A stretch of 64,000 bases of DNA. Origin: Lepturacanthus savala (lineage: Eukaryota; Chordata; Actinopteri; Scombriformes; Trichiuridae). The position numbers and the translations under genes are program-made. This document shows, piece after piece, positions 10,842 to 22,692 of this stretch. Below the pieces are notes generated by a model. It was not told the DNA's origin, did no database searches, and saw only the letters and a list, made by a program, of their open reading frames with translations. Each line of letters begins with the position of its first letter. The first letter of the stretch is position 1. The stretch spans positions 38,402,780-38,466,779 of the forward strand of contig CM060464.1 of NCBI GenBank assembly GCA_030544235.1. The letters are read 5' to 3'.

Positions 10842-13086
10842 TCTCTGTACTGTTTCATTTGTCGTAAAGTAGAAACTGGGTCAGTTTTGAGTATTTTGAG
10901 CGTCAATATTAGGGTCATGAATCTATTGTACCTGTGATGAAGAACAGATCTTTAAGAGAGCTAAATGACTTAAGGCCTCTTACTCCATTAGTGATGAAGA
11001 CATTTCAGTAGTTGGTCAAATAAATCGTGACAATGTTCAGGGTCTATTTGCTTCTCCTTTTAACAGAGGGAGGATGAGGCTATATTATTTCACTATTGAT
11101 ACAAGTATCTTGAGGGAGAAAAAAAGCATGAAATGCTTTTATTTGTAGATTTCTCTTTTTGAATCGATGAAGTTCGTCAACAGTGATGACAGATAATTCC
11201 TGGAGTTTATAGATCAAACTGTTTTAATCAGTCTGTTCTAGGATGGAGACATCGATCATTAGCAAGTTAAAGACTTTGTGTAGTGGTGAGACAGTGACTT
11301 CCTTAATTAAATGTCTATCAACTGGTCAGAAATGATAATTGTTGATTGTTACCTAAATTATAACAACTGTTACCAGGTATTAAATCATGACCTCAACTCA
11401 TCTGCAGAGACTCTACTTTCTATGTAGACTGAACTATTTTAACATGGACAATTTATACTGATAGTTTTATTTTGAGTCATTTGAAGTTTGTGTTTTATCT
11501 CTTGGTATCCTATCCTTTACAACACAAATCAAAACTCATCTGTCCAGTATTGTTAAAATCATCAATCAAATAATTGTCATGTAGTTCTTTGGCAGATATT
11601 CGGCGGATCCCATCCCCTCTCAGAGGAATTAGTTCTTCTCCCATCTGGTTTGAGATTCAGGTTCTCCAGTGTAAAAACATGTTTAAATGTCCCAATGTTT
11701 CAAGTGCAATAGATGCACTTAACTTGCTCTAAAACATTGACTGGACTGGTCAGCAGCACTTTATTATCACTACCATCCAGTGGATTGATTCTTTTAACAA
11801 ACACTTGTATTTTCTTTTTCCTTGTTTTTTGCTGCTGTGCTGTCTTATGTCTGAACCCTAACCCTAACCCTTTCCCTTCCGGGGAAAATAAAAGCCTGCA
11901 CTGAACTGTTCAGGTTCTGGGCACATCAACACTCTTAGTGCTGTTCTCTTTTAGCTTCTCTGCTGCTGTTATGTCAATGTGCAACCCCATTAATTCAGAG
12001 AAGTCCCACAACAATAGCAATGAAAAGCTTTGCTGTATTGTGTCTGTGAAGGTCATGGTTGTCCATGGAGGGTTGAATCGAGGGCGATGGACTTGGTTGT
12101 AGAAACTTGAACAATGACGAGTCTCCTTTAGTTGTTCGGTAGCTGGTTCTTCAGTTTCTATAGGATCAGTCCTCTGAGGCCTTTCACCACAGGACCATGT
12201 CAGGTTAATCTGTGGGTGGTTTCTGTAGTCTGAAATTTACTGATTGCATATTCATCAACAACCTCACAATGGTATAAGCTACAAGTCCAGTTGCCCGCAA
12301 TTCAATCCTCCTGATTAAAGAATTAACATAAGAAAGTAAAAATAAATATTTTTAATTAAAAAGGGATACAGTCACTACATACAGCAAGTCATATGTGTCT
12401 CCTGTGCATTTAATATATTTATTATTATGATATTTTTATAAACAACACAAGGAATATACATACATGGAACTCAGGCATCAAAAGATAGCGCAAAATAAAA
12501 CAGACAAACATAAGTTCGAAAAACGCCCCATTTATCACAATCAAAATATGGCCACAACAGTAAAAACACAAACTATTGCACTCAGGTCCTATTGTCACTA
12601 TTCTTTACATTAACTTACAAAGTCCTTAAAGCCAAATTCTATATGAAGTTACCATATTTAACCTGAAGAGGAAATTCCTTCCAAACATTGAAGGTTGAAC
12701 ACAACATTGATTTGTTGTGTTTCTATAGTTGTTTTAAAAGCTGTGTTCCAAAAAAACTGGTTCCTGATGAAGTTGTTTTTTTCATGAACCTTAACAAATC
12801 TTCTAAACCCCAGGACAGCAGTTCATTGTTGTAGATAGAAATTACATTAACAACTTTTTAATGTGGTAACATAGAACATGTATGATTAGATTTACATATT
12901 TAATGACACCAAGAAGATGCTCATAAACATATGTGTGAAATTAAATGACAGAACACTATAAAACACAAAAATAATCTGTGATGATGGGAAGCTGAGTTAA
13001 GACTTCCAGATGGATCTTTTGATCTATTTCTTCTCAGGTAGATGCTGCACACACACACACACACACACATATACGTATATAATATA
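10842..13086. other. Intergenic DNA, no gene seen
   Basis: There is a short telomere-like run (CCCTAACCCTAACCC, about 11855-11870) and a CA microsatellite at about 13050-13070. No coding exon or recognised element otherwise. Confidence 0.5.
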
Positions 13087-14690
13087 CAGTGGGGGAAATA
13101 AGTATTTGATCCCCTGCTGAATTTGTAAGTTTGCCCACTTCCATAGAAATGATCAGACTCGAGTTTTTATGGTTGTTTACTGGTTATGGGTATAGACAGA
13201 ATATCAATTGAAAATGCATAAAAAACATACAATCTAAAAGTTATAAATTGTTATGTATTTTATTAAGCGAAATAAGTATTTGATCCCCAACAACTCACTT
13301 AGAATTCAGGCTCCTACAGATTGGCTGGTGCGCATGTGGCACACAGCGGTGCTCAGTCAACTAATTACCAATACTCCTGATCTTAACTCGTCATGTATAT
13401 AAAGCACACCTGCTCTAAGAATCAGTTTCTTACATTCCAACTTCTACAGCACCATGGGCAAGACCAAAGAGCTGTCAAAAGATGTCAGGGACAAGATTGT
13501 AGACCTGCACAAGGCTGGTATAGGTTACAAAACCATCAGCAAAAGGCTTGGTGAGAAGGTGACAACTATTGGTGCCATTATTCGCAAGTGGAAGACCCAT
13601 AAAAGGACCATCAACTGTCCTCGGTCTGGAGCTCCCCGCAAAATCTCACCTCATGGAGTGAGGATGATGATGAGAAAGGTGAGGGAGCAGCCTAAAACAA
13701 CACGGCAGGAGCTTGTTAATGATCTGGAAGCAGTTGGGACCTCCGTCACCAAGAAAACAGTTGGCAACACACTGCGCCGTTATGGATTGAACTCTTGCAG
13801 TGCCCGCAAGGTCCCCCTGCTCAAGAAGGCACATGTACAGGCCCGCCTTAAGTTTGCCAGTGAACATCTAAATGACTCAGAGAAGGCTTGGGAGAAAGTG
13901 CTGTGGTCTGACGAAACCAGAGTTGAGCTATTTGGCATTAACTCGACCCGCCATGTTTGGAGGATGAAAAAACGTGAGTATGACCCAAAGAACACCGTAC
14001 CCACGGTTAAGCATGGAGGTGGAAACATCATGTTTTGGGGCTGTTTTTCAGCAAAGGGTACAGGGCAACTTCACCGCATCTGGGGCCAATGAATGCAGCC
14101 ATGTACTGTAACATCTTGGACAAAAACCTTCTTTCCTCAGCAAGAACACTGAAGATGCCTCGTGGGTGGGTTTTCCAACATGACAATGACCCAAAACATA
14201 CTGCCAGGACAACAAAGGAGTGGCTCAAGAAGAAGCATATTAAGGTCATGGAGTGGCCTAGTCAGTCTCCAGACCTTAACCCGATCGAAAACCTGTGGAG
14301 GGAGCTGAAGCTCAGAGTTTCCAAGAGGCAGCCAAGAAACTTGAAGGATTTAGAGACTGTCTGTAAAGATGAATGGGCCAAAATCCCTCCTGCGCTGTGT
14401 GCAAACCTGGTGACCAACTACAAGAAATGTCTCATCGCTGTGCTTGCCAACAAAGGTTTCTCTACAAAGTACTGACTTGTGTTGTGCTTGGGGATCAAAT
14501 ACTTATTTCCCTTAATAAAATACATAACAATTTATAACTTTTAGATTGTGTGTTTTTATGCATTTTCGACTGATATTCTGTCTATACCCATAACCAGTAA
14601 ACAACCATAAAAACCAGAGTCTGATCATTTCTATGGAAGTGGGCAAACTTACAAATTCAGCAGGGGATCAAATACTTATTTCCCCCACTG
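13087..14690 (+). mobile_element. Tc1-like transposon with IR/DR ends, nearly intact
   Basis: The element is 1604 bp, bounded by TA on each side (13085-13086 and 14691-14692). Terminal inverted repeats of about 205 bp (13087-13292 and 14486-14690) are nearly identical. Each holds two copies of the AAATAAGTATTTGATCCCC word: outer at 13091-13114 and 14663-14687, inner at 13268-13288 and 14489-14511. This is the IR/DR arrangement of Sleeping Beauty-type Tc1 elements, in which the repeats are transposase binding sites. The close match of the two ends argues for fairly recent insertion. Confidence 0.95.
13454..14475 (+). pseudogene. Tc1 transposase with a single frameshift
   Basis: The reading frame starts at an ATG (MGKTKELSKDVRDKIV) 161 bases inside the left inverted repeat and would give about 340 residues, the usual Tc1 length. 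The N-terminal paired-like domain holds two helix-turn-helix units (residues about 1-110), followed by the DDE domain with WSDET (near 13905), HDNDPKH (near 14182) and LNPIENLW (near 14278). Frame 1 runs to the stop at 14090-14092; the downstream frame is open through 14475. One missing base near 14080, where the first frame turns into HRIWGQ and the second picks up GPMNAAMYC, explains everything. The catalytic residues are all present. Confidence 0.92.
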
Positions 14691-14889
14691 TAAATATGAT
14701 GTGAACAGTGTTTTCTAATCACTAATACCCAGGGCTGTCTCATTAACATTCAGCTCTGTTAAAGGTTTATTTTGAGTCCAGATACCAAAGACCATCCAAC
14801 ATTTTCTGGCATCAATCTGCTGCTGTTGGCGCCTCCACCAGCCAAACAAAAATATAGATTTACACACACACACACACACACTCTCTCTC

Positions 14890-14927
<38 letters not shown>

Positions 14928-16690
14928 ACATTTACACTTGCATGCACATTACCTTTGGCTGTTATTATCACATCGCAGTGATTCAGTATAGGTTGAGTGG
15001 CCAGGGGCTGGAAGTATTGAGCTATTACAGCGTCCAAGCATCAGTGTAAACTTGGTATACACTAGAGGGCAAAATGAGCAGATGCTTTAATTGTTATTTG
15101 TGGTTGTTGGACAAATTAAATGGTAATAATTATAATAATAATAATTATTACTATTATAAATAGACCACATTTTGGGGGGAAAGAACAAATAAGTCTGATA
15201 GAACATCAACTAGATGTTGGGCTAATAAAATTGTTTTTATCTGTCTGGATCAATGATTGGACAAAAATAAACAGGCACTGACATGTTTTCAAACCCTCAG
15301 CGGCACATAGACTTCATCTTCTTCCAAACCTTAAGCATTAAAATGTAATTCAAACAGCCCCTTATGTCCAAATTTCATTCCAGAACTTCACATCTTCTTT
15401 CAGACATGAACCTTTATCCTCCAAACCAAAATCCAAACTTTTAATCATGGAAACTTCTCTCCAAACTTTCTTATTTATCAACATTTTCTCTCAGAACTAA
15501 ATATTAATCTTCTTTGTTACATTTTAAATCTTCTTTTTCTTCTCCACACCTCTTCCAAACCATCAATATCATGCAAATTACCAATTTATTAATTAATTAC
15601 TAAACCTTCATCAAAATCTTCCTCTGAACCTCAACAGTATCCAAACCTTCAGAGATCAGCCCTTCTCTGATTCTTCTTCCAAACCTTAATGTTTATCCAA
15701 ATCTTCTTCAAACCTCCACCTTTTAAATTTCACTTTAGAAATTAAAGGCACAATATTTTATTTTAAATTTGACTAAAATGACTAAGCCTAGATAAATATT
15801 GTTAAGAGTTGTGTCTTTAATCATCCTAAATGTTTCCAATGAGTTTGTATTTTTTTTAATATATATATATTTAAATGCAATGAACTCCTGTGGACACATT
15901 TTATTTGAGAAACAGAAACTAAGCACATGTTAGCATTAGCTCAGGTAGCAGCAAACTGCCTGTGAGAAACAGATTATTAACATGAAGCTGATTTGTTCAT
16001 TGTATTACCTTTAATCAGCATGTCTGTTTACTTTGGAGTGGAGAAGATTAGATAATGATAGTTGTCTTTCTCGTGATTTGAAATCAACTCATGCTTTGTT
16101 ATTTTTCAACAGGAGCCCTAGTGGCTGAAAATGGCACATTGTGCATTTTAATCTTCACCTTAAACTGTTTCTAATAGTGATAATATATAATAATGTTAAC
16201 ACCTTCACTTTATTGTTAATATTGTTGTTTTAAGCCTCAACTTACAAACTTTCTCCCAGACTGAGGTTTCCACCATGGAAATGTCATTTATCTGTGTGAA
16301 ACTCAGCAGTAATAGACCCACAGCTGTAGGCTACATCACACTCATCTATTCCTCCTCACTTCACACGCCTGAAACGTCTGAAACATCGACTGACAACAGC
16401 TTGGCATCGACTGACAGTCTCCAGGATCAGCCCAGTTCACATGTCCTCTGTTTAGCAGCATAAAGCCTTGTTAATAGAGTCCTGGAGTAAAAAAACAAAC
16501 GAAAACAACCTGCTGAATTTAACTAGAGAACAGAGGAGCAGACAAAGCATATAAAAGAGAGAGATGGAGAGAAATATTAATTTAAATGAAGAAGGCCAAG
16601 TGAAGAAAGTGCAGCATAGGGAAATAATGAGAGGAGGACAATCCAAGGAAGGTGGAAATAAGGGAAGAAAAATAAAGAAAGGCAGAGTGA
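14691..16690. other. Intergenic DNA with a (CA)n(CT)n microsatellite
   Basis: A compound microsatellite lies at about 14861-14926 (CA repeats running into CT repeats). Around 15320-15720 there are many loosely repeated CCAAACCTTCA / TCTTCTTCCAAACC words, a degenerate simple-sequence region. No gene is seen. Confidence 0.55.
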
Positions 16691-16699
16691 AGGAGGAAG

Positions 16700-16905
16700 G
16701 GAAAGCGAGCCAGTTAAATACTCACAGTTTGCATCAGGGAGCTGCAGGCCTGAATGACAAAGTCCCCATTAAACCAAGATGGAGTCTCCTGCCTGCAGCA
16801 AAGCGCTGAAGTCGCTCAGGTGGTCCCATTACAGAGGCGTAATTAGAGCAAGAGCACATTGATTCCAGAGCTGGGTCAGTGCTGCAGTTTACAGGAGAGA
16901 CGCTG
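16700..16905. promoter_or_regulatory. Candidate conserved non-coding element
   Basis: This is a non-repetitive, balanced-composition block with homeodomain-like TAATTA (about 16839-16844, within GGCGTAATTAGAGC) and AGCTGCAGGCCTG words. It looks like regulatory DNA by texture only; it is not open and matches no repeat in the window. Confidence 0.2.
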
Positions 16906-17389
16906 AAACCTCGATGGGAAACAAACACGGGACGAATTACTGCAAACAGACTTCTGCTGGTTTGTAGCTGCACGTTCCACATTATCTGTTTGGTGTCTTT
17001 GCTGATTGTCATAATAATGATATGTTGACATGTTGAGATCTTTATTTTTGGCAGCAAACGACCAGACCGCTGTCAGTGTGAAGATGATTAATTATGCAAC
17101 ATAATTCATTAATTTCAGTCAAATCATGTTAATCAGTTTTCAGTCTTACTTTGATGAGATTTAACACTCAAAACCATATATAAAGCAGCCATTTATAAAT
17201 GTGTGTGATTATCTTGTTCAGTTCTGTCAGGTCACCACCTAACCCTAACCCTGACCCTACTGATTTTATTAGAGTTGTTACACCACCACCATATTTTATG
17301 AAAGTTTGGATGTGGCCATTTTAATTTTCTTTTAAGGTTTTTACATCATCCTGCATTTTCACAGTCCTGCCATATGCCATATACTCTTT

Positions 17390-17556
17390 TTCCCCTGTTA
17401 AAGTTTTTTAGAGACTTTTTCCTTGTATGATGTGAGGGTCTAAGGACAGGAGATGTTGTTTTATACAAACTGTAAAACCCATTGGGGCGAATCTGTGATT
17501 TGTGATTTGGTCTGAACAGATAAAATTGACTTGACTTGATTTGACTTGACTTGGTG
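17390..17556 (+). mobile_element. LINE/SINE 3' tail ending in (TTGAC)n
   Basis: The sequence TTTTTCCTTGTATGATGTGAGGG, then AAACTGTAAAACCCATTGGGG, then GATTTGTGATTTGGTCTGAAC and a tail of repeated CTTGA is a 3' UTR of the L2-like type. Two inverted relatives lie at 31465 and 32090, and the 3' UTR of the L2 at 39806 is built the same way. The 5' part is missing. Confidence 0.65.
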
Positions 17557-17560
17557 TCTT

Positions 17561-18631
17561 TACTAAAACCAGATTGAAGATGTGATCAGACCAAATAAAG
17601 AAAAGTTGTGGGTTGGCTTTGGGTGAAGAAAAGAATAGTTAAAAATATTTACATAAAAGGTACGATTCACTTTAAAAACTACACATGTTCTGTAATGGGA
17701 TTAAACAAACCACACAGATAAAGTCATTATTAGTGAGACTCCTCTAGTCTTATTTTCACAACATATTTCTTTACATCGTACGGATAAAAATATCTGTAAT
17801 CACACAAAAAAGAAAATTGAAGGGAATGAGACATTGCATAAAATACTGGTTTAATGATAGAGCCCTATGAGAGCCCTATGACTAATAAAATATGTTTGGT
17901 TCCAGTACAAACAACATCCATTCAGAGATGAAATTAGAGCTTCTACACTGTAAAAAAAAGAATAATGGAGAAAACTCAAAATTTCAAGGCAACCTTTTGC
18001 AGGAAGACTTTTGAGTTGTATCAGCAATTTGCTTTCATTGTCCAAACTCAACTTTTATCGTTGGGACAATGACAGCAAATTCCTGACACAATTCACATAA
18101 CAGCGTAAGTGTAATTAGTACAAGTGACATTTCATCATTGTACTAATTATATTTATGCTGTTATGTGAATTGTCACTACTATTGAATTTTCATTTTGTGA
18201 ATATAAAGATTTTTATTTGCTCATTTACTCATAATTGATTTCATTAGCAAAAGTTGATTAACTGCAGTCATTTTTGTACCTGTATTTGAATAAATACACA
18301 ATTCTAAATGGAGTCAACTCTTTTATTTCACTTATCTTTCAAAAATTGCACATGAAAGCTTCAGACACTAACTCACTCATTGCACAATAACAGTGTCAAT
18401 TAGAATCAAGAATGGCACAACTGCCCAGATGTATGCATCCATGCTATAAAAACTATATGTGCCAATGGAACAGTGTAGAATGGCACATGTAAACTGTTCA
18501 ATCTCACTATACAATAACAGTGACAATATAACACTCAACCACACAAAAGAAATACCATTATAAAACAAGAACAGTATTTACATAAGATTTTAAGTCAAAT
18601 ATTTCACTACAGTACAAACTACATGCTTACA
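17561..18631. other. Intergenic DNA with one strong hairpin
   Basis: No gene seen. It includes the inverted repeat at 18088-18173. Confidence 0.5.
18088..18173. repeat. Inverted repeat with 36-bp arms
   Basis: Arms 18088-18123 and 18138-18173 (ACAATTCACATAACAGC... against ...GCTGTTATGTGAATTGT) pair with few mismatches around a 14-base loop. Size and symmetry suit a tiny palindromic MITE or a structured RNA; neither end shows a clear target duplication. Confidence 0.75.
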
Positions 18632-18703
18632 TTACAAGGCTCGGAAAGCAAAGACAAATCTGTCAAAGGACTGCCCATCTTCACCGGGGTGAGTAATTAA
18701 AAC
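18632..18703 (-). pseudogene. Last exon (E5) of the zinc-finger/TNP2/SAMD3-like gene
   Basis: On the minus strand it reads THPGEDGQSFDRFVFAFRAL and a TAA stop at 18632-18634. The sequence reads like the end of the SAMD3-like proteins common in fish genomes. Upstream the exon is cut by the MITE at 18704, so its acceptor and any further coding sequence are lost or displaced. Confidence 0.5.
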
Positions 18704-18840
18704 AGGGGTCACCAATCCTGGTCCAGAAGGGCCGGTGTGGGTGCAGGCTTTTGTTCCAACTAACCAGGAACACACCGGATTCTACTAATCAACCACTAGA
18801 GCCATTGCTACGGACCTTCATTAGTAGAATCAGGTGTGTT
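18704..18840 (+). mobile_element. hAT-type MITE fragment
   Basis: It begins with CAGGGGTCACCAATCCTGG, a start typical of abundant fish hAT-type MITEs. It continues through GCAGGCTTTTGTTCCAAC and contains the internal palindrome GATTCTACTAATC ... ATTAGTAGAATCAGGTGTG. The matching far end is not found, so it is incomplete. It interrupts the last exon of the neighbouring minus-strand gene. Confidence 0.6.
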
Positions 18841-19057
18841 ACTGCTTGCGTGGAGGGTGTTTGTACAAGCCTTCTTGGCTACAGAAGATGGGTTAATAGA
18901 TGAACTACATGCAACAAACAGTACATTAAATATGGGCTCTCTGGTGTGTTTTTCTATGACGGGGCATAGCTTTCTGCCCCGGGTTAGCTCGCGCAGGCGC
19001 ATTGTTTGTAAACATGAAATCTATCTATGCTGTCTTTTTGTGATGTGTAGTACTTAC

Positions 19058-19153
19058 TAGACTTTGCTTGAATAAATCTTTGGGCTCCTCCCGAAGGAAA
19101 ACTGGAAGGCCTCGAAGCGCAGCATCCTTGCGATGTCGGACAATGTTAGAGGT
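19058..19153 (-). pseudogene. Exon E4 of the zinc-finger/TNP2/SAMD3-like gene
   Basis: It is framed by an acceptor (TTTGTAG before 19153) and a donor (CTA/GTAAGT after 19058). The open frame reads TSNIVRHRKDAALRGLPVFL then REEPKDLFKQS. The pattern (RHxxAALRGLPxFLRE) fits the C-terminal part of SAMD3-like fish proteins. Frame and splice sites agree with exon E3. Confidence 0.6.
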
Positions 19154-19265
19154 CTACAAATAATAAAAATTATGATAAAAAAAATCTAAATACAGTGTTT
19201 AATTTTGCAAACAAAGAAAATGATTCTACACCACATGATTAAAATAAATGTTTCCAACACTGTAC

Positions 19266-19424
19266 CTCATCATCAAGCTTCTCCAAGACTTCCTCCATTT
19301 CTTTTCCAAAAGCTCCTTTTCGGGCACGATATAGTCGCAGAAGTTTTGGCGTGTATTTGTCCACTGCCGTTCTAAATGTTCCCAGCAAATCCTTGTTTGT
19401 TATGCGGAAGAACTCCTCACATAT
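19266..19424 (-). pseudogene. Exon E3 of the zinc-finger/TNP2/SAMD3-like gene
   Basis: The exon starts after TTGGCAG (acceptor) and ends GATGATGAG/GTACAG (donor). Its 53 codons are fully open: ICEEFFRITNKDLLGTFRTA, then VDKYTPKLLRLYRARKG and KEMEEVLEKLDDE. This is the region that in SAMD3-like proteins follows a WPALF-type motif, which is found in the shifted frame at the end of exon E2. Confidence 0.65.
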
Positions 19425-19523
19425 CTGCCAAGACAGAATATGAACAAATCAGAACAATTACAAAGAATTCAAAATAAACATTACACACATAAAAAACAAG
19501 GGGACAGAAGAGCAAACACTTAC

Positions 19524-20454
19524 CTGTTCTTTAAAGAACAAAGCTGGCCATCTGGACTTCCACCACCATTGGTTGCTCTTCAACTATCTCTCTTCTCCTT
19601 AGGGAAAATGTTAAGTCCATTTTCTCCCTCACAAGTGAACGATCTAATTGTGCTTTCTTGGAGGCTTCCACCAAGAGAAGTCTTTGTTCTTCAAGTGACG
19701 CATCCTCTTGTTGTTGTGGATGTTGAGGAACATAGTTCATTTCTCCACGTCTAGCTCTCTTAAGTGTGTATTTAGTTGTACCCCCATCTACTCTTCGCTT
19801 CTTATTGACAGACACTTCACTGCAACCTGCCTCTCGCAGCTTTGCTCTGTAATTATTGAGCTTGTTTCGAATGCTAACTAACCATCCCTCATATCCCTTG
19901 CCTTTACCAGGCTCCTTTAGGCAAGGGTACTTGAGTATCAGACTTGAAGCAATAGACTCAATTTCACCATGCTCTGGATAGGCCTTGATGTCAAAAACTG
20001 ACTGGGCAATTTTGTCAAGAATTTCAATCTTCATGTCTCTTGACACATCAATGCCGATTTTGGTCTTTTCATATGCTTCATTGCCTCTCCTTAATTTCAA
20101 CTCTACATCAAGAGATAAAGCAGGTATAGGAAATGGATCAGGCCAAGCTAAGAGGCTGCGCAGATACCCTGGGGAAAGGATGTTTGCCTGGCTTTCAGAA
20201 GAGCTCATGCTCACAGTGTCCAAGGATGATATGGAACCAAGAGACTGGCTGTCATTTTCGGCATACCAAGAGCCTTTTTTCCCTTGTATGTGGAGGACAG
20301 CACGGCTATCAGGTAGCTCTGAAATATCTGACAAATTGCAGAGTGCATTTTGGAACTCAGGGTCCTCAAACTGTAATAAAAAGTCTGCTTGGAGTTGTAA
20401 TTTTTCTTTGATAAGATCAATGAGGGCATCCACTGTTTCTGGAACTTGAGACAG
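19524..20454 (-). pseudogene. Exon E2: SAMD3-like segment, frameshifted near its end
   Basis: The frame is open from the acceptor at 20454 (GTTCAG/CTGTCTCAAG, reading LSQVPETVDALIDLI) to a stop at 19531. It includes a Ser-rich stretch (SLDTVSMSSSESQ), a WPDPFPIP motif, EYEGWLVSIRNKL-type and KKRRVDGG basic segments, and a Glu/Gln-rich helix. The final donor (AACAG/GTAAGTG) lies at 19524, and another frame gives WWKSRWPALFFKEQ right up to it and joins exon E3 in frame. So one indel near 19575 breaks the protein. The likeness to SAMD3-like proteins, greatly expanded in fish, is from memory of the family. No SAM domain was recognised. Confidence 0.65.
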
Positions 20455-20512
20455 CTGAACACGCCGCGTTTGTTAGAAGGATGATCAGATAAATTTCAAG
20501 ATGCATACTTAC

Positions 20513-22310
20513 CATTTTCTTCAATACAAACATGCTCTCAGCGTCACCCAAAGCTTTCCTCCCACATAATATGCTGTCAAAGGGTAATAATGGGTCAGCT
20601 CATCAGCATCAAGAACAAAAAGTTCTGCATAGTCACTGTCTTCCACTTCAAATGATCTATAATGCTCAAACTACCACACAGTAAGTCTTTTCGACAGGAA
20701 AGATACTTTATCAGAACAGACTAAAATGCTCAATATCGTGTAAAGTTCTGGCTGTCCAAATCTCTCCCCTGACATGATTATCATGTTTTGAGCATTCTGT
20801 TCCAAACAGCTGTATTTTACAGGACATATTGACAATGTCAACATTTGGAAATTTGGCCAGAATAGCATTTCTGCGGGGAGAATCCAAAGATGACACTCGA
20901 ACAGCTTTCGCTTTCAATGTTTCAATGTTGATATCTGCCTTGAAGAGGCTCTGCCCATCCAAATGGTAGGCCATCAACTGCTGACGTTTTGTAGCTAAGG
21001 AGAGAAGCAAATTATTTGTATTATGCAGATTACAAGCAACTTTCTTGAAGAGGCCATGCTTGGATTCAAACCTCATCATCCAGAGATCGACCAACGGGCC
21101 AAAACAGCGTATGAGGTGTGGGTAATGCTCAATAATATGATGTTTTGGTTTCAAAACAAAGGTGGGGAATGTTGCTTTCACTAGTGAGCGGTGATCTGAC
21201 AGCTTACATGTTAGGTAACACAATGCCTCCTCTGTGACCTTATCAGACACAACAATTTCCATCTCTTTTAGATCCATTAGAATTTCCCATGATGGTTTGT
21301 TTACTGGAACAGTGTCACCAATCATGAGTGGCAGCAGTCTCAACAATGCCCAATTTTCATGTCCATTTCCCCTGATAGAATGTCTGGAGAAAGCTGCTTT
21401 TAGAATAATCTTTGGTTTGTTGACTTGGTCAGAGTTTTTGTAGGGGAATGACCTTATAATATGATTAAGCCTATCAAGTGTGAAAAAGCCCTTCGAAATT
21501 AAGTCTTGAAGACACAAGGATAACTTGATTGGAATCACTCCTTCAAATAAATCGTGCAAAATATCTGGAGGGAATCCTGTCACAGGATGGAAAAAAGAAA
21601 GGTGCTTGCTTAGTACACACTCTCCTTTCACTCCACTCACACTCTTAAGAGCTGGATTTTGGTGAAGCTCTCCAACACATCTATTGTGCTGCTCAACAGT
21701 TCTCAACTGGAAGTCAGTTGCTTTCACAGTTGCTATCTGACTGTGACTGACCAAACAAAAACAACAAAATTTATCTACTCTGAAACTTTCTTGGAATCCT
21801 GCCAAACTGTGTGCTCCAAGGTTATCTGCACAGACACAGAAAAGTTTTACTCTAAAGGTCTCTGAGACATCTGTTCCATACTCTTCAATGAATTTCAGAA
21901 CCTTCAACAATGGTTCCAGATATCTTTCATAACCAAATTTCTTCACATCAATACTTCTTCCTAATGCTGCCAACTGGATAGAAGTAAGACTGGCCCTGAA
22001 CTTTGCTGGTAAATTTAAAACAATCCAATAGACACCAACTATTTTATGGATCTTCCTTGATGTACCCAAAGGATTGCAAACTTCAAATTCATCGATGTAA
22101 AGAGCTAAAGTGATGTCTTTTTCTGTGTCTGTACAAGCATTAGACTGTTTAAAGTAATAGCTATCCTGAAAGGATCTGAATACACCAGCTAAGTGTTCTT
22201 GTCTGAAACTCAGTACATTGGCAAAATCAGAACGCCGCAACAGATTCTGGAGAACTGCTTTCAGTGGTACGTAGACAAATGTATTTTTCCTGTTTTGTTG
22301 GTAAAGGTAT
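20513..22310 (-). pseudogene. Exon E1, 3' part: TNP2-like transposase region
   Basis: The frame is open from the SINE insertion at 22310 to a stop at 20711. Motifs, in order: LALYIDEFEVCNPLGTSRK with HKIVGVYWIVLNLP, then CADNLGAHSLAGFQ with CCFC, then GFPPDILHDLFEGVIPIKL, then HHIIEHYPHLIRCFGPL and WMMRFESKHGLFKKV. This pattern fits TNP2-type transposases of CACTA/EnSpm-like elements. The Asp of YIDEF, the Asp of CADN and the Glu of RFESKH are candidate DDE residues (inference). After 20711 another frame resumes (DKVSFLSKRL), contains a TAG (20671-20673) and runs on through FEVEDSDYAELFVLDADEL to a TGA near 20518 and a donor at 20513. The C-terminus is therefore damaged too. A host gene derived from a transposon is the alternative. 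Confidence 0.6.
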
Positions 22311-22322
22311 TCTACTGGTTCA

Positions 22323-22692
22323 GTCAGTCAGTCAGTCATTTTCTATACCTGCTTATTCCTCATTAGGGTCGCAGGGGTCTGCTGGAGCCTATCCCAGCGC
22401 GTTACGGCGAGAGACAGGGATACACCCCAGATGGTCGCCAGCCAATCGTGGGGCACACACACCATTCACTCACACACTCACACCTATGGGCAATTTAGAG
22501 TTGCCAATTAACCTGAGCATGTTTTTGGACTGTGGGAGGAAGCCGGAGTACCCGGTGAAAACCCACGCAGACACGGGGAGAACATGCAAACTCCACACAG
22601 AAAGGTCCCAGACCCCGGACCAAGGAGGTCTTGAACCTGCGACCTTCTTGCTGTGAGGCAACAGCGCTAACCCCTGCTCCACCGTGTCACCC
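22323..22692 (-). mobile_element. tRNA-like SINE copy B, inserted in a coding exon
   Basis: This is a full-length 370-bp copy flanked by a perfect 12-bp duplication TCTACTGGTTCA (22311-22322 and 22693-22704). On the minus strand it has a tRNA-like head with an A-box-like GGTTAGCGCTG and a B box GGTTCAAGACC. It then has the body shared by the other copies and a tail GCAGGTATAGAAAATGACTGACTG. The insertion plus duplication adds 382 bp, not a multiple of three, and shifts the host reading frame. Confidence 0.92.

Noticed and set aside
19985..20449. Plus-strand frame of 154 codons
   Set aside because: It lies opposite exon E2, which has matching splice sites and family motifs on the minus strand.
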